Source of the DNA: Zunongwangia atlantica 22II14-10F7
GTDB lineage: Bacteria > Bacteroidota > Bacteroidia > Flavobacteriales > Flavobacteriaceae
NCBI RefSeq assembly: GCF_002094855.1
Contig: NZ_ARYN01000027.1
Location: 1-32,626, forward strand
Reading direction: 5' to 3'
Length of the DNA: 32,626 nucleotides
The first letter of the stretch is position 1, and each line of letters begins with the position of its first letter. The notes beneath the pieces are model-generated. The model saw nothing but the letters and a program-made list of their open reading frames with translations, was not told the DNA's origin and made no database searches. The position numbers and the translations under genes are program-made. This document shows, in pieces, positions 26,396-32,626 of this stretch.

Positions 26396-26468
26396 CATTT
26401 AACAGCCTTTTTTCATTTTACAAAGTTCGCTTCAAAACCTCCCTTTTTCGCAGATAAAAAGTACTTTT

Positions 26469-26487
26469 GTTTACGAAATGTTTACGA
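26469..26487 (+). repeat. Direct repeat GTTTACGA before integrase start
   Basis: Two copies of GTTTACGA (26469-26476, 26480-26487), one helical turn apart, end 4 bases before the integrase ATG at 26492. They may bind the integrase (arm-type sites) or a regulator of it. Confidence 0.5.
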
Positions 26488-26491
26488 CAGA

Positions 26492-27673
26492 ATGAAAGGC
26501 AAAATCAAATTGTATAGGAACGATGGAGAAAGCGACCAGGGCTTCCCGGTAAAGATAATACTATCTCATCAAAGAAAAACCAGAAGGAAAACTTTTGCAT
26601 ACGCAAAAGCTACCGAATGGGATAATACCTATGATTTGCCGCTAGGATCTCATCCAGACTACGAAGACTTATACGACCAAATTAGTCAAATCAAAAAGAT
26701 TTTTGGTACTAGACGTTTTAATGAGCAAAATAACTTTGATGCTGCTTTCGAAATGCTAGATACGTCTCCTCGTAAACAAAGTTTACGATTCATCGATTAT
26801 GGAGAGGAGCGAGCCAAGTATATGGATCAGGTAAGCAGAACAGGAAACGCCAGAGCCTATAGAATTGCCCTGAAGGAATTAAAAAAATATTCCAGTATCA
26901 AAAGACTAGATGAAATTGATCGTCACTTTATGGAAGGCTTTAAACAGCATAAAAAAAGTGAGGGATTAAAGAATACTTCGGTACGGAATTATTTATATGA
27001 ATTGCGGGCCATCTACAACAATGCGGTGAGGACTGGAATCATAGAAGACAAAAAACCATTTGCCAATTTATTCAATGATATTCCAGTACGAAAACGTAGA
27101 GCCAGAAATGCCTATCTCGAAAAAGATGATATCATAAAATTAGAGAATACTACCTTCACTCAGCTTAATTATAATAGAGCAAAGGATCTTGCTTTGCTGC
27201 AGTTCTATTTATGTGGTGCCGATTTTATGGACGTTTGTTTTTTGAGGAAAGAGCAAATTCATAATGGACGTGTATTTTTAAAGAGAGCGAAGCTTGGTGA
27301 AAAAGCCTATGAATTTGATATTTTACTGCATCCAAAAGCTGAAAAAATCATTAATAGGTACCAGGGGAGTGATGAGGTTTTTGTTTTTGACTGGCCAAGA
27401 AGTGAAGCCGGTTATCGTACTTTTAGGGTAAAGATGTATCGAGCTTTACAGCAAGTAAAGAAGAAATTAGAAATCACACTTAGTCCTAAAGATGCCACAT
27501 TAACTTTAAAAGTGATGCGGCACACATTTGCTACGCATGGGAAATTTGCCAGAATAGAGGAGGACTTACTTCGGGAACTAATGGGCCACGAAAGAAATGA
27601 TATTGATACGGTTTATAAGGATAAGTACCCGGAAGCAGAACGGGATAAGGCGCAAAAGTTGATTATTGAATAA
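26492..27673 (+). CDS. Tyrosine recombinase (phage/ICE integrase)
   Basis: The 393 aa protein has the Bacteroidota integrase plan: an arm-type DNA-binding N-terminus (about 1-95), a SAM-like core-binding domain (about 100-200) and a C-terminal catalytic domain. Visible catalytic residues are R343 with H344 in VMRHTFATH, H366 in LMGHE and the nucleophile Y375 in DTVYKDKY. The usual first arginine (normally FYxRGM) is absent: the aligned segment is FYLCGADFMD with C241. The His of the HxxR box is also replaced, reading KVMR. It is either a divergent active enzyme or a weakened one. It marks the left boundary of an integrated element and converges on the small genes at 27699-28092. Confidence 0.93.
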   Translation: MKGKIKLYRNDGESDQGFPVKIILSHQRKTRRKTFAYAKATEWDNTYDLPLGSHPDYEDLYDQISQIKKIFGTRRFNEQNNFDAAFEMLDTSPRKQSLRFIDYGEERAKYMDQVSRTGNARAYRIALKELKKYSSIKRLDEIDRHFMEGFKQHKKSEGLKNTSVRNYLYELRAIYNNAVRTGIIEDKKPFANLFNDIPVRKRRARNAYLEKDDIIKLENTTFTQLNYNRAKDLALLQFYLCGADFMDVCFLRKEQIHNGRVFLKRAKLGEKAYEFDILLHPKAEKIINRYQGSDEVFVFDWPRSEAGYRTFRVKMYRALQQVKKKLEITLSPKDATLTLKVMRHTFATHGKFARIEEDLLRELMGHERNDIDTVYKDKYPEAERDKAQKLIIE

Positions 27674-27700
27674 ATTCCCTTGTAGGGAGGGGAATTTATT
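27669..27700. terminator. Bidirectional terminator between convergent genes
   Basis: Eleven-base perfect arms AATAAATTCCC and GGGAATTTATT with a 10-base loop, lying between the integrase stop and the stop of the leftward gene at 27699. A/T flanks on both sides fit use in either direction. Confidence 0.7.
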
Positions 27701-27941
27701 ATTCTGCAGCTACTTCATAAGTGTAGTTCTTACCTCCATCAAAGTTTGTGAGTATGTCATTTAATGTTTCTCTGAACTTTGGATCATGAGGATTTGATAA
27801 ATCCTGTCCGTCTTCAGCAAAAATAATCATTAAATAAGTTGACGTTCCTAGCGGTTCAAAAGCAACATTAATTTGCCTTGCATCCTTCGTAAAATTAAAA
27901 AACGCTCTATCATAGAGCGTTTCTGATTCGTATTTATACAT
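27699..27941 (-). CDS. Small protein of unknown function in mobile element
   Basis: The 80 aa acidic soluble protein (MYKYESETLYDRAFFNF, TYLMIIFAEDGQDL, GGKNYTYEVAAE) is not recognised. Mixed beta and alpha composition looks like a real small folded protein. It starts 4 bases after the stop of the 48 aa gene and ends at the terminator shared with the integrase. A terminator-like hairpin lies inside its first 15 codons (27895-27922), so its expression may be attenuated. Confidence 0.65.
   Translation of the reverse strand: MYKYESETLYDRAFFNFTKDARQINVAFEPLGTSTYLMIIFAEDGQDLSNPHDPKFRETLNDILTNFDGGKNYTYEVAAE
27895..27922 (-). terminator. Terminator-like hairpin inside the start of the 80 aa gene
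   Basis: On the minus strand AAACGCTCTAT and ATAGAGCGTTT form perfect 11-base arms around a single G (in RNA the loop would open by a few bases), followed at once by T residues (CGTTTTTTAATTTT). It covers codons 7-15 of the 80 aa gene and follows the 48 aa gene by about 24 bases, so it could end that gene's transcript or act as an attenuator. Confidence 0.55.
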
Positions 27942-27945
27942 GCTT

Positions 27946-28092
27946 TTAAGCTGTTACTCGTCTTTGATTATTAAAAGAAGCAATTGTGCTATACACTTTA
28001 GCCTTTTCCTCTGCTGTAGCCATTCTCCACTGAGCCGTATCGAAAGGCTTTCCATCGTGGACATTAGCCATGTTAATTTTAGTGATTTTCAT
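27946..28092 (-). CDS. Small protein (48 aa) in mobile element
   Basis: Starts MKITKINMANVHDGKPFDTA and ends NNQRRVTA. The segment EEKAKVYSTIASFNNQRR is predicted helical. No known family. It is followed by the 80 aa gene after 4 bases. On the minus strand TATATTTG at 28199-28206 matches the -7 box, without a clear -33 TTG, giving a leader of roughly 100 bases. The stretch to 28305 holds nothing else. Confidence 0.55.
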   Translation of the reverse strand: MKITKINMANVHDGKPFDTAQWRMATAEEKAKVYSTIASFNNQRRVTA

Positions 28093-28305
28093 AATTAACT
28101 AGTTTTGAATATTTAATATTTGAATATATGTATGTATTTGCTTGCTTTACTATATATAAATATAAAAAAATATTTGATATATGACCTAAAAAGGCGTGCA
28201 AATATATGTATAAACCTATATAATAAAAATTTATTTTATTGTTTTACTGTTAATTAAGTCGGTTTTATATCGATTTAATTACACTAATGATGCCAGATTA
28301 ATTCA

Positions 28306-29025
28306 TCACATAAATCTTTTAATCACCTTAAATATTTGATATACGTCATTGAGGTTAATAGTAAAATCTGAATACTCCGGGCTTTTATTTCGGCTATGAC
28401 AAATGATATCTCCGGTCTCTGGATCAAAATCGACAATATCTTTATGAAATATATTTTCCTTACATAGAATGATAAAACCATGCTTTGTTTTATGAAATCC
28501 ATCTTTCCAATGATGCCGCCCAACTTCACGACCTAAAACCAACGCTTTGTCTGGAACATCATCTATTTTACCGCCATTCATACTATCACCTTTAATTCTA
28601 AAGGCTTTATAATTTCCACGGCCGTACTGGTCTACATTAAATACAGCAGTATCAAAATCGTGGTGAATGGTAGCATCTTCTAAAGTCTCTATATAAGAAG
28701 CGAAGGCTTCAAACGGAATGATATCCGCAGTAATATTAAAACTCCCGTCTTCCTGTTTCTGGAATAAATTTCCGTTGGTGTTTTCTAAGGGAATTTCATT
28801 TTTCACCTCTATTGGATTATTCACATTTATGTGATTTGCTTCTAATCCTTTTTTTGTGATAAGAGAAAGGAGTTCTTTTGCGATTAAATCAGATTTTTTT
28901 TTCGGCAATACATCCCTATTCTCGTAACTATATATGGTATTCTTATGCATTCCAACTAGCTCAGCAAGTTGCTCTTGTGTAAGATTAGCCCTAATCCTTA
29001 AATCTTTTAATTCTTCGCCAGTCAT
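28306..29025 (-). CDS. XRE-S24 (CI/LexA-like) phage repressor
   Basis: The 239 aa protein has an N-terminal helix-turn-helix (residues about 4-60, LTQEQLAELVGMHKNTIYSY, the XRE pattern) and a C-terminal S24 peptidase/dimerisation domain with FRIKGDSMNGG, where the Ser of GDSM is the nucleophile of self-cleavage. The usual catalytic Lys is not certain by eye. Such proteins hold a lysogen silent until RecA-driven or host-signal cleavage. It is divergent from the early genes at 29185, and repeated TGTGA operator-like sites lie between them, beginning 6 bases before its start, which fits autoregulation. Confidence 0.9.
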   Translation of the reverse strand: MTGEELKDLRIRANLTQEQLAELVGMHKNTIYSYENRDVLPKKKSDLIAKELLSLITKKGLEANHINVNNPIEVKNEIPLENTNGNLFQKQEDGSFNITADIIPFEAFASYIETLEDATIHHDFDTAVFNVDQYGRGNYKAFRIKGDSMNGGKIDDVPDKALVLGREVGRHHWKDGFHKTKHGFIILCKENIFHKDIVDFDPETGDIICHSRNKSPEYSDFTINLNDVYQIFKVIKRFM

Positions 29026-29030
29026 TTATA

Positions 29031-29098
29031 TGTGACTTTTAAAATGTTAAAATTTAAAAAATGTGACTAACGTGATTGTAAATCACAAAAATGTGATT
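29031..29098. promoter_or_regulatory. Repressor operator cluster (TGTGA sites)
   Basis: TGTGAC at 29031 and 29062, the perfect palindrome GTGATTGTAAATCAC at 29072-29086, and the overlapping inverted repeat AATCACA-AAAA-TGTGATT at 29081-29098. Half-sites start about 31, 10 and 20 bases apart, so they fall near whole helical turns. Placement between repressor and early promoter fits CI-type control. Confidence 0.7.
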
Positions 29099-29105
29099 AT
29101 ATTTG
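29076..29105 (+). promoter_or_regulatory. Early rightward promoter, Bacteroidota type
   Basis: TTG at 29076-29078 and TATATTTG at 29098-29105, a full TAnnTTTG box, with 19 bases between them. The operator palindrome covers the -33 element, so repressor binding would block it. Transcription would start near 29112 and run into the early genes. Confidence 0.8.
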
Positions 29106-29184
29106 TACAACGTTAGTGAAACAATTTTCAACAATTAATAGCAAACTTACGATATAAGTTTGAAGTATAAAACAAGGGAGTACC

Positions 29185-29451
29185 ATGATAACACCTGAAT
29201 TAAAAGAAGTTTACATCACCGAGATCGGTTCCGATTATGGAAATAAGATCTTGAACTTCGCTAAAAAGAAAAGATTTAAGAAAGAGCGTGGAGGCGGTTT
29301 TTACACTTCTACTACCTTTTTCAGAGACATTATGAATGGTTATCGAGAAAACTTAAGAGCAGAGCGATTTATTCATAAAGTCTACGAACATTATAAAAAA
29401 GAGAATGAGTTACACGCTAAAAAAGTAGCATCAGTTCTCGCAGCACAATAA
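29185..29451 (+). CDS. Small basic early protein of mobile element
   Basis: The 88 aa protein is rich in Lys/Arg (KKKRFKKERGGGFY, NGYRENLRAERFIHKVYEHY) and mostly helical in look. No family recognised; size, charge and first position after the early promoter suggest a DNA-binding early phage protein, which is inference. Unlike its neighbours it has a purine-rich AAGGGAG 5 bases before its ATG. Confidence 0.75.
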   Translation: MITPELKEVYITEIGSDYGNKILNFAKKKRFKKERGGGFYTSTTFFRDIMNGYRENLRAERFIHKVYEHYKKENELHAKKVASVLAAQ

Positions 29452-29477
29452 ATATTCACAATTAAATTTTCACAACT

Positions 29478-29759
29478 ATGGTTAATCTAATTCAATTCAA
29501 ATTCAATTTTCTAAGCTTAGAAGATATCGATTTTATCATCCACCAAAACAGCGTGCAACTTATGGCACTTTGGGGAATAAGCTATTACGATGCAAAGTAT
29601 TATGTAGAACGAGTAATGAAGAAATTTGCAAAAGAAGGTATCGTGCAGAATGTATTAGACGAGCAGATCATATCAATTTTTGAAGGTAGGAATAACCGAA
29701 ACTTTGCCCGGGAACATAGAAGAATAGGTGGCTTGGCTCAACCCTTAGCATACGCTTAA
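29478..29759 (+). CDS. Small early protein of mobile element, unknown
   Basis: The 93 aa protein (FNFLSLEDIDFIIHQNSVQL, ALWGISYYDAKYYVERVMKK, NFAREHRRIGGLAQPLAYA) has a mixed helical composition with a basic C-terminal end. It lies 26 bases after the previous gene with the AAATTTTCACAACT leader before its ATG. No known domain. Confidence 0.75.
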   Translation: MVNLIQFKFNFLSLEDIDFIIHQNSVQLMALWGISYYDAKYYVERVMKKFAKEGIVQNVLDEQIISIFEGRNNRNFAREHRRIGGLAQPLAYA

Positions 29760-29934
29760 AAAAATTCAACAATTAACATCCATCATCATGAGAAGTATTA
29801 TCAACGTCGAAAACTCATCAGAAAAGAACTCATCAGCTTTTCAGCCCTTCTTTTCAACAATTAATATCAACATCAAGTGTAGAGGTATTTCGCCCATCAA
29901 AAGGCTCTCAACAATTAATATTACATCAAAAAGC

Positions 29935-29966
29935 GATGCCCGGTTCATCACTCCCGGGCATCTTTT
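29935..29966 (+). terminator. Intrinsic terminator within the repeat-rich leader region
   Basis: Nine-base arms GATGCCCGG and CCGGGCATC with a 10-base loop and four T residues at 29963-29966, running straight into the leader motif at 29967. It would reduce or stop transcription from the early promoter unless antiterminated. Confidence 0.6.
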
Positions 29967-29987
29967 CAACAATTAATACTCACAATC

Positions 29988-30107
29988 ATGATGCCCCAGG
30001 TGGGGCGTGTGAAGTATTATAAAACAAAGATACATCAACCATTCAAACGAACAAAAACAAATCATCAAATTAAGGGAACTCCCTCAACAATTAATATCAC
30101 AACATGA
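29988..30107 (+). CDS. Possible 39 aa basic peptide
   Basis: ATG 29988 stands 9 bases after a leader motif and the frame ends TGA overlapping the next ATG (ATGA at 30104). The peptide MMPQVGRVKYYKTKIHQPFK continues basic. The hairpin GCCCC-AGGT-GGGGC sits in its first codons. The repeat inside its 3' end is read as STINI, so coding is uncertain. Confidence 0.3.
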   Translation: MMPQVGRVKYYKTKIHQPFKRTKTNHQIKGTPSTINITT

Positions 30108-30238
30108 AAGAAGATAAAGAACTACAGCACCTCGATAAGACCATTTATAGGTTGGATATCAAATCTAAAGTTTATGCCATTTTGTTTGTCTTGGTCTTAA
30201 CCGGGGGCTTAGTCTTTATCGCTTTAATCAACAATTAA
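30104..30238 (+). CDS. Small single-pass membrane protein (44 aa)
   Basis: MKEDKELQHLDKTIYRLDIK is charged and helical, followed by a membrane segment (VYAILFVLVLTGGLVFIALI) and a stop that falls inside the next leader motif (30229-30240). The ATG lies 7 bases after another leader motif. The layout, coil then membrane anchor, resembles small phage membrane proteins. Function unknown. Confidence 0.55.
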   Translation: MKEDKELQHLDKTIYRLDIKSKVYAILFVLVLTGGLVFIALINN

Positions 30239-30262
30239 TATTCATTTTAAATTTTCACAATT

Positions 30263-30862
30263 ATGACTTCAATCACAACCCCAACAGCGCAAATCATTGC
30301 AGGAATCAACCCCAATTTACCAGCCGATATCGAATTTATTCCGGCAGGAGAAGGATTAAAAGTGTCTTGTCTTCAAGGCGGTCGTATCTATCCATTTAAA
30401 GAACTCGAAGCACCATTGTTTATGATGGTCGCTAATAAGTACAATACTGATCGAGGCGCAAAGCTTTTCATTAAGGCTTTACGAAATAAGCAGGGCAAGC
30501 AATATTCATTCCCTGAGCAAGTAGAAATTTACACTTTCTATATGTGGGGAGCCGTAGATGGTAAGCCTGACATCAAGAACGGGGTGTTACAACCTTCAGA
30601 GAACTTTTTAACTGGCGGGCAATGTCCTTCAATGGATTTTGATCACAAGCATATTGAGGTAGACGGAAATATCATTAACTCAAAAGATGTAAAAATCATT
30701 TTTATGGCCGCTAAGGATTTGCCGAATAAGGCCATCGCAGACGAGTTGAACATTTCCATTAGAACTTTAGAATATCATTTAACCCGGCTTTACCGAAAAG
30801 TAGGAGCGTTCACTCGTACTGGACTAGTTAACGCTGCGTATCAACATAAAATTTTAGCATAA
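30263..30862 (+). CDS. Regulator with C-terminal LuxR-type helix-turn-helix
   Basis: The 199 aa protein ends in a LuxR/GerE-like DNA-binding domain at about 140-195: LPNKAIADELNISIRTLEYH (recognition helix) and LTRLYRKVGAFTRTGLVNAA. The N-terminal about 135 residues are unrecognised and include PSENFLTGGQCPSMDFDHKH, with Cys and His that could bind metal. LuxR-type proteins are uncommon as phage early regulators; it may control later genes of the element. It abuts the next gene within 6 bases. Confidence 0.75.
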   Translation: MTSITTPTAQIIAGINPNLPADIEFIPAGEGLKVSCLQGGRIYPFKELEAPLFMMVANKYNTDRGAKLFIKALRNKQGKQYSFPEQVEIYTFYMWGAVDGKPDIKNGVLQPSENFLTGGQCPSMDFDHKHIEVDGNIINSKDVKIIFMAAKDLPNKAIADELNISIRTLEYHLTRLYRKVGAFTRTGLVNAAYQHKILA

Positions 30863-30868
30863 ATCATC

Positions 30869-31162
30869 ATGGACGGAATTGTGAACATACCTGATCTATT
30901 GGATTACATGAAGAAGGAAGGACTTGTTCTAGTAAAGGAAAAAGATATTATCCCTTCACGTCTTCAAGAGCGGTACCTGCGTAAAAAGTCATTGACCTTT
31001 AAAGAAATTGCAGATGCTAATATTTGGGGTGAAATCGGCAAAAGCAGAGTAGAGGCTATTGCTCAGGAACTTTTACCGCATGAGAAATTCAAGACTGGAA
31101 ACAAATGGAAGGTTCACAGATCCGCAGTAGAACGTATCGCAAAAAACAGAGGCACACTATGA
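30869..31162 (+). CDS. Small helix-turn-helix-like protein of mobile element
   Basis: The 97 aa protein has a predicted helical segment SLTFKEIADANIWGEIGKSR followed by VEAIAQELLP, resembling a DNA-binding HTH, and a basic C-terminus (GNKWKVHRSAVERIAKNRG). Length and pattern resemble small excisionase or replication-helper proteins, but the family is not recognised. Its stop overlaps the next start (ATGA). Confidence 0.7.
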   Translation: MDGIVNIPDLLDYMKKEGLVLVKEKDIIPSRLQERYLRKKSLTFKEIADANIWGEIGKSRVEAIAQELLPHEKFKTGNKWKVHRSAVERIAKNRGTL

Positions 31163-31314
31163 AAATGACAATCAATAACACCAAAGGCTTTTGGGAGGTA
31201 AACGGAAAAAGAGCCAAAGACTGGAACGTAAATGAACAACGATTTATGAATGATTTTATAAAGAAAGTCAAACCCAAATCGGGCGTTCCTTTAGAAGTCG
31301 AAATCGAGAAATAA
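31159..31314 (+). CDS. Small protein (51 aa) of mobile element
   Basis: ATG 31159 overlaps the preceding TGA by the ATGA pattern and gives MKMTINNTKGFWEVNGKRAK followed by WNVNEQRFMNDFIKKVKPKS. An in-frame ATG at 31105 would start inside the upstream gene and is unlikely. Unknown function; the leader motif for the next gene begins just after its stop. Confidence 0.7.
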   Translation: MKMTINNTKGFWEVNGKRAKDWNVNEQRFMNDFIKKVKPKSGVPLEVEIEK

Positions 31315-31340
31315 ATATTCAACAATTAATATTCAAAATC

Positions 31341-32612
31341 ATGAGAAAAGAGATCAAATTAAAAAGCTTAAAACTATCCTACTTCAGAGGGATTCAGCGT
31401 AAAGAAATCAACTTCCAAAATCATCACACAAACATCTTTGGAAAAAATGAGGCTGGAAAAACTACGCTTGTAGATTCATGGAGCTGGTTACTATTTGGTA
31501 AGGATAGTAATGGTAATAGCCAGTTTGAGGTTAAGCCATTGGATAAATATAACAACTACTTATCGGGTGTGGAAACTGAGGTAGTAGGTGTATTAGATGT
31601 GAATGGAGAAGAAGTAGAGCTTAAGCGTATTCTTAAAGAAAATTGGAGCCGTCCAAAGGGGCAGGAGCAAAAAGTATTTAAAGGGAATGTTACCGATTTC
31701 TATTGGAATGATGTTCCAATGAAGCTTAAAGAATACACCGCGAAGGTTCAAAATATCTTAGATGAAAACATTTTCAAGCTTATTACTAATCCACTTGCTT
31801 TTGATGCTTTGCCATGGAAAGAAAGAAGAGCTGTACTTATCGAAATGTGCGGTGATGTTAGCGATAATGACTTAGCACAATCAAATCCAAAATATGAGAG
31901 CCTGGTAAAAGTGCTTTCTAATAAAACTTTGGAAGAGTATAAAAAAGAAGTTGCAGCGAAACGGCTAAAATTAATTAAAGATCGTGAGGCTATCCCTACG
32001 CGTATCGATGAGGTGTATAGAGGAATGCCGGAAGATCGTGATTTCGATGTAATCCGGGAAAAGATTAATTTTAAGAATGAAGAACTGGCTGAGGTTGAGG
32101 CAAATATTAATGATAAATCTAAGGCTCAAAACGCCCTATATGAAGAGCGAAGTAAAACTAATTCGAAGATTCATCAGCTTAAAACAGAGCTTCAAAACAT
32201 CAAATTTGAAATTGAGCGCAATGTAAAGGCTTCGCAAACTCAAGATACTACCAAACTGGACGAACTTACTCGTAAGATCAAATCTAAAAAAGAAGCGATC
32301 GCCGATTATGAAGCAGCGGTAAAGCGGTTTGAAACCAGTATTCAGGATATCGATAAACAACGTGATCGTTTACGTGAACAATGGCATACTGAAAATGCTA
32401 AAAGTTTCGAGTTTAACGAATCGGAATGCAAGTGCCCTACTTGTAAACGTGCTTTTGAAGCTGAAGATATTGCAGTGAAAAGAACCGAATTAGAAACGAA
32501 TTTTAATCAAGCTAAGCAAAATAAACTTGCTGAAATTCAAAAAAACGGTGGTGAACTTAAAGAACAATCTGAAAAACTTTCTCAGCGAATAAAAGATGCT
32601 CAGCGTGGATGA
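31341..32612 (+). CDS. Rad50/SbcC-like ATPase, apparently shortened
   Basis: The 423 aa protein has an ABC/SMC-type N-terminus: KLSYFRGIQRKEINF, Walker A FGKNEAGKTT (33-42), then a long coiled coil from about 225 and a zinc-hook-like CKCPTC motif (C363, C365, C368). Rad50-like proteins need a second coiled coil and a C-terminal half with signature motif and Walker B; here a TGA follows only about 55 residues after the hook, at 32610. Either the gene is frameshifted there, or the second half continues as a separate frame beyond the window. In phages such proteins work with an Mre11-like nuclease or a recombinase in DNA processing. Confidence 0.8.
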   Translation: MRKEIKLKSLKLSYFRGIQRKEINFQNHHTNIFGKNEAGKTTLVDSWSWLLFGKDSNGNSQFEVKPLDKYNNYLSGVETEVVGVLDVNGEEVELKRILKENWSRPKGQEQKVFKGNVTDFYWNDVPMKLKEYTAKVQNILDENIFKLITNPLAFDALPWKERRAVLIEMCGDVSDNDLAQSNPKYESLVKVLSNKTLEEYKKEVAAKRLKLIKDREAIPTRIDEVYRGMPEDRDFDVIREKINFKNEELAEVEANINDKSKAQNALYEERSKTNSKIHQLKTELQNIKFEIERNVKASQTQDTTKLDELTRKIKSKKEAIADYEAAVKRFETSIQDIDKQRDRLREQWHTENAKSFEFNESECKCPTCKRAFEAEDIAVKRTELETNFNQAKQNKLAEIQKNGGELKEQSEKLSQRIKDAQRG

Positions 32613-32626
32613 GCCGGCCATAGTGA

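Larger units (their letters stand above)
29125..31331 (+). repeat. Recurring leader motif CAACAATTAATA (8 copies)
   Basis: Copies of CAACAATTAATA, usually preceded by T(T)T: 29129-29140, 29767-29778 (one base different), 29855-29866, 29909-29920, 29967-29978, 30085-30096, 30229-30240 and 31320-31331. Four of them stand 7-9 bases before an ATG (29788, 29988, 30104, 31341), often ending CATCATG or AATCATG. At 29855 the matching place reads AAG instead of ATG. A looser relative, ACAATTAAATTTTCACAACT, precedes 29478, and AAATTTTCACAATT precedes 30263. Confidence 0.85.

Noticed and set aside
29788-29976. 62-codon open frame after a leader motif
   Set aside because: Two copies of the leader repeat are read through as STINI and its end covers the terminator at 29935-29966; it looks like non-coding or decayed sequence.
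29129-31331. CRISPR-like array
   Set aside because: The repeat core is only 12 bases, spacings vary from about 54 to over 1000 bases, the intervals contain genes, and there are no cas genes.

Overview
The window is AT-rich and looks like a chromosome of a Flavobacteriia-type Bacteroidota. The clues are DUF6443-type Rhs/YD-repeat proteins, many Sec-exported proteins ending their signal peptides in AQ, few Shine-Dalgarno sites, a TAnnTTTG/TTG promoter, and a Bacteroidota-style tyrosine recombinase. Layout: (1) 1-1639, minus strand: the start of a type II secretion / type IV pilus-like operon (major pseudopilin, prepilin peptidase, GspE-type ATPase that runs off the left edge). (2) 1946-10168, plus strand: a two-gene Rhs toxin (1026 + 1544 aa) plus a small secreted putative immunity protein. 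(3) 10169-11545: a gene-free stretch with a decayed IS3-family transposase. (4) 11546-16789, plus strand: a tightly overlapping operon with two lipoproteins, a GspC/PilP-like protein, a GspK/PilX-like protein with a beta-helix tail, two more pseudopilins and GspF. (5) 17095-25217: a second two-gene Rhs toxin (1074 + 1439 aa) with a lipoprotein putative immunity protein, followed at 25278-25940 by what looks like a decayed orphan toxin-tail/immunity module. (6) 26371 to the end: a different genetic unit, the left end of an integrated phage or other integrative element (integrase, small genes, XRE-S24 repressor with operators, then rightward early genes including a LuxR-type HTH protein and a Rad50-like ATPase that stops soon after its zinc hook). 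Working model (inference): the pseudopilus machine and the split Rhs proteins form one functional island. All four Rhs polypeptides have Sec signal peptides, as expected for two-step export through a T2SS. In each pair, an SpvB/TcB-like first protein and a TcC-like second protein could close one Rhs shell, as in Tc toxins. Both shells would carry a C-terminal zinc-metalloprotease-like tail (HExxHxxGxxH in one, HExxH in the other). Both neighbouring putative immunity proteins carry export signals, so the toxins probably act in the cell envelope. Three related palindromes lie upstream of the pseudopilin operon, the lipoprotein-to-GspF operon and the second Rhs pair, which suggests common control. 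No secretin, GspL or GspM is visible; they could lie left of position 1 or be replaced by the unrecognised lipoproteins. The mobile element at the right has its own unusual feature: a nearly identical 12-16 base sequence (core CAACAATTAATA) repeated eight times in about 2.2 kb, mostly just before start codons.
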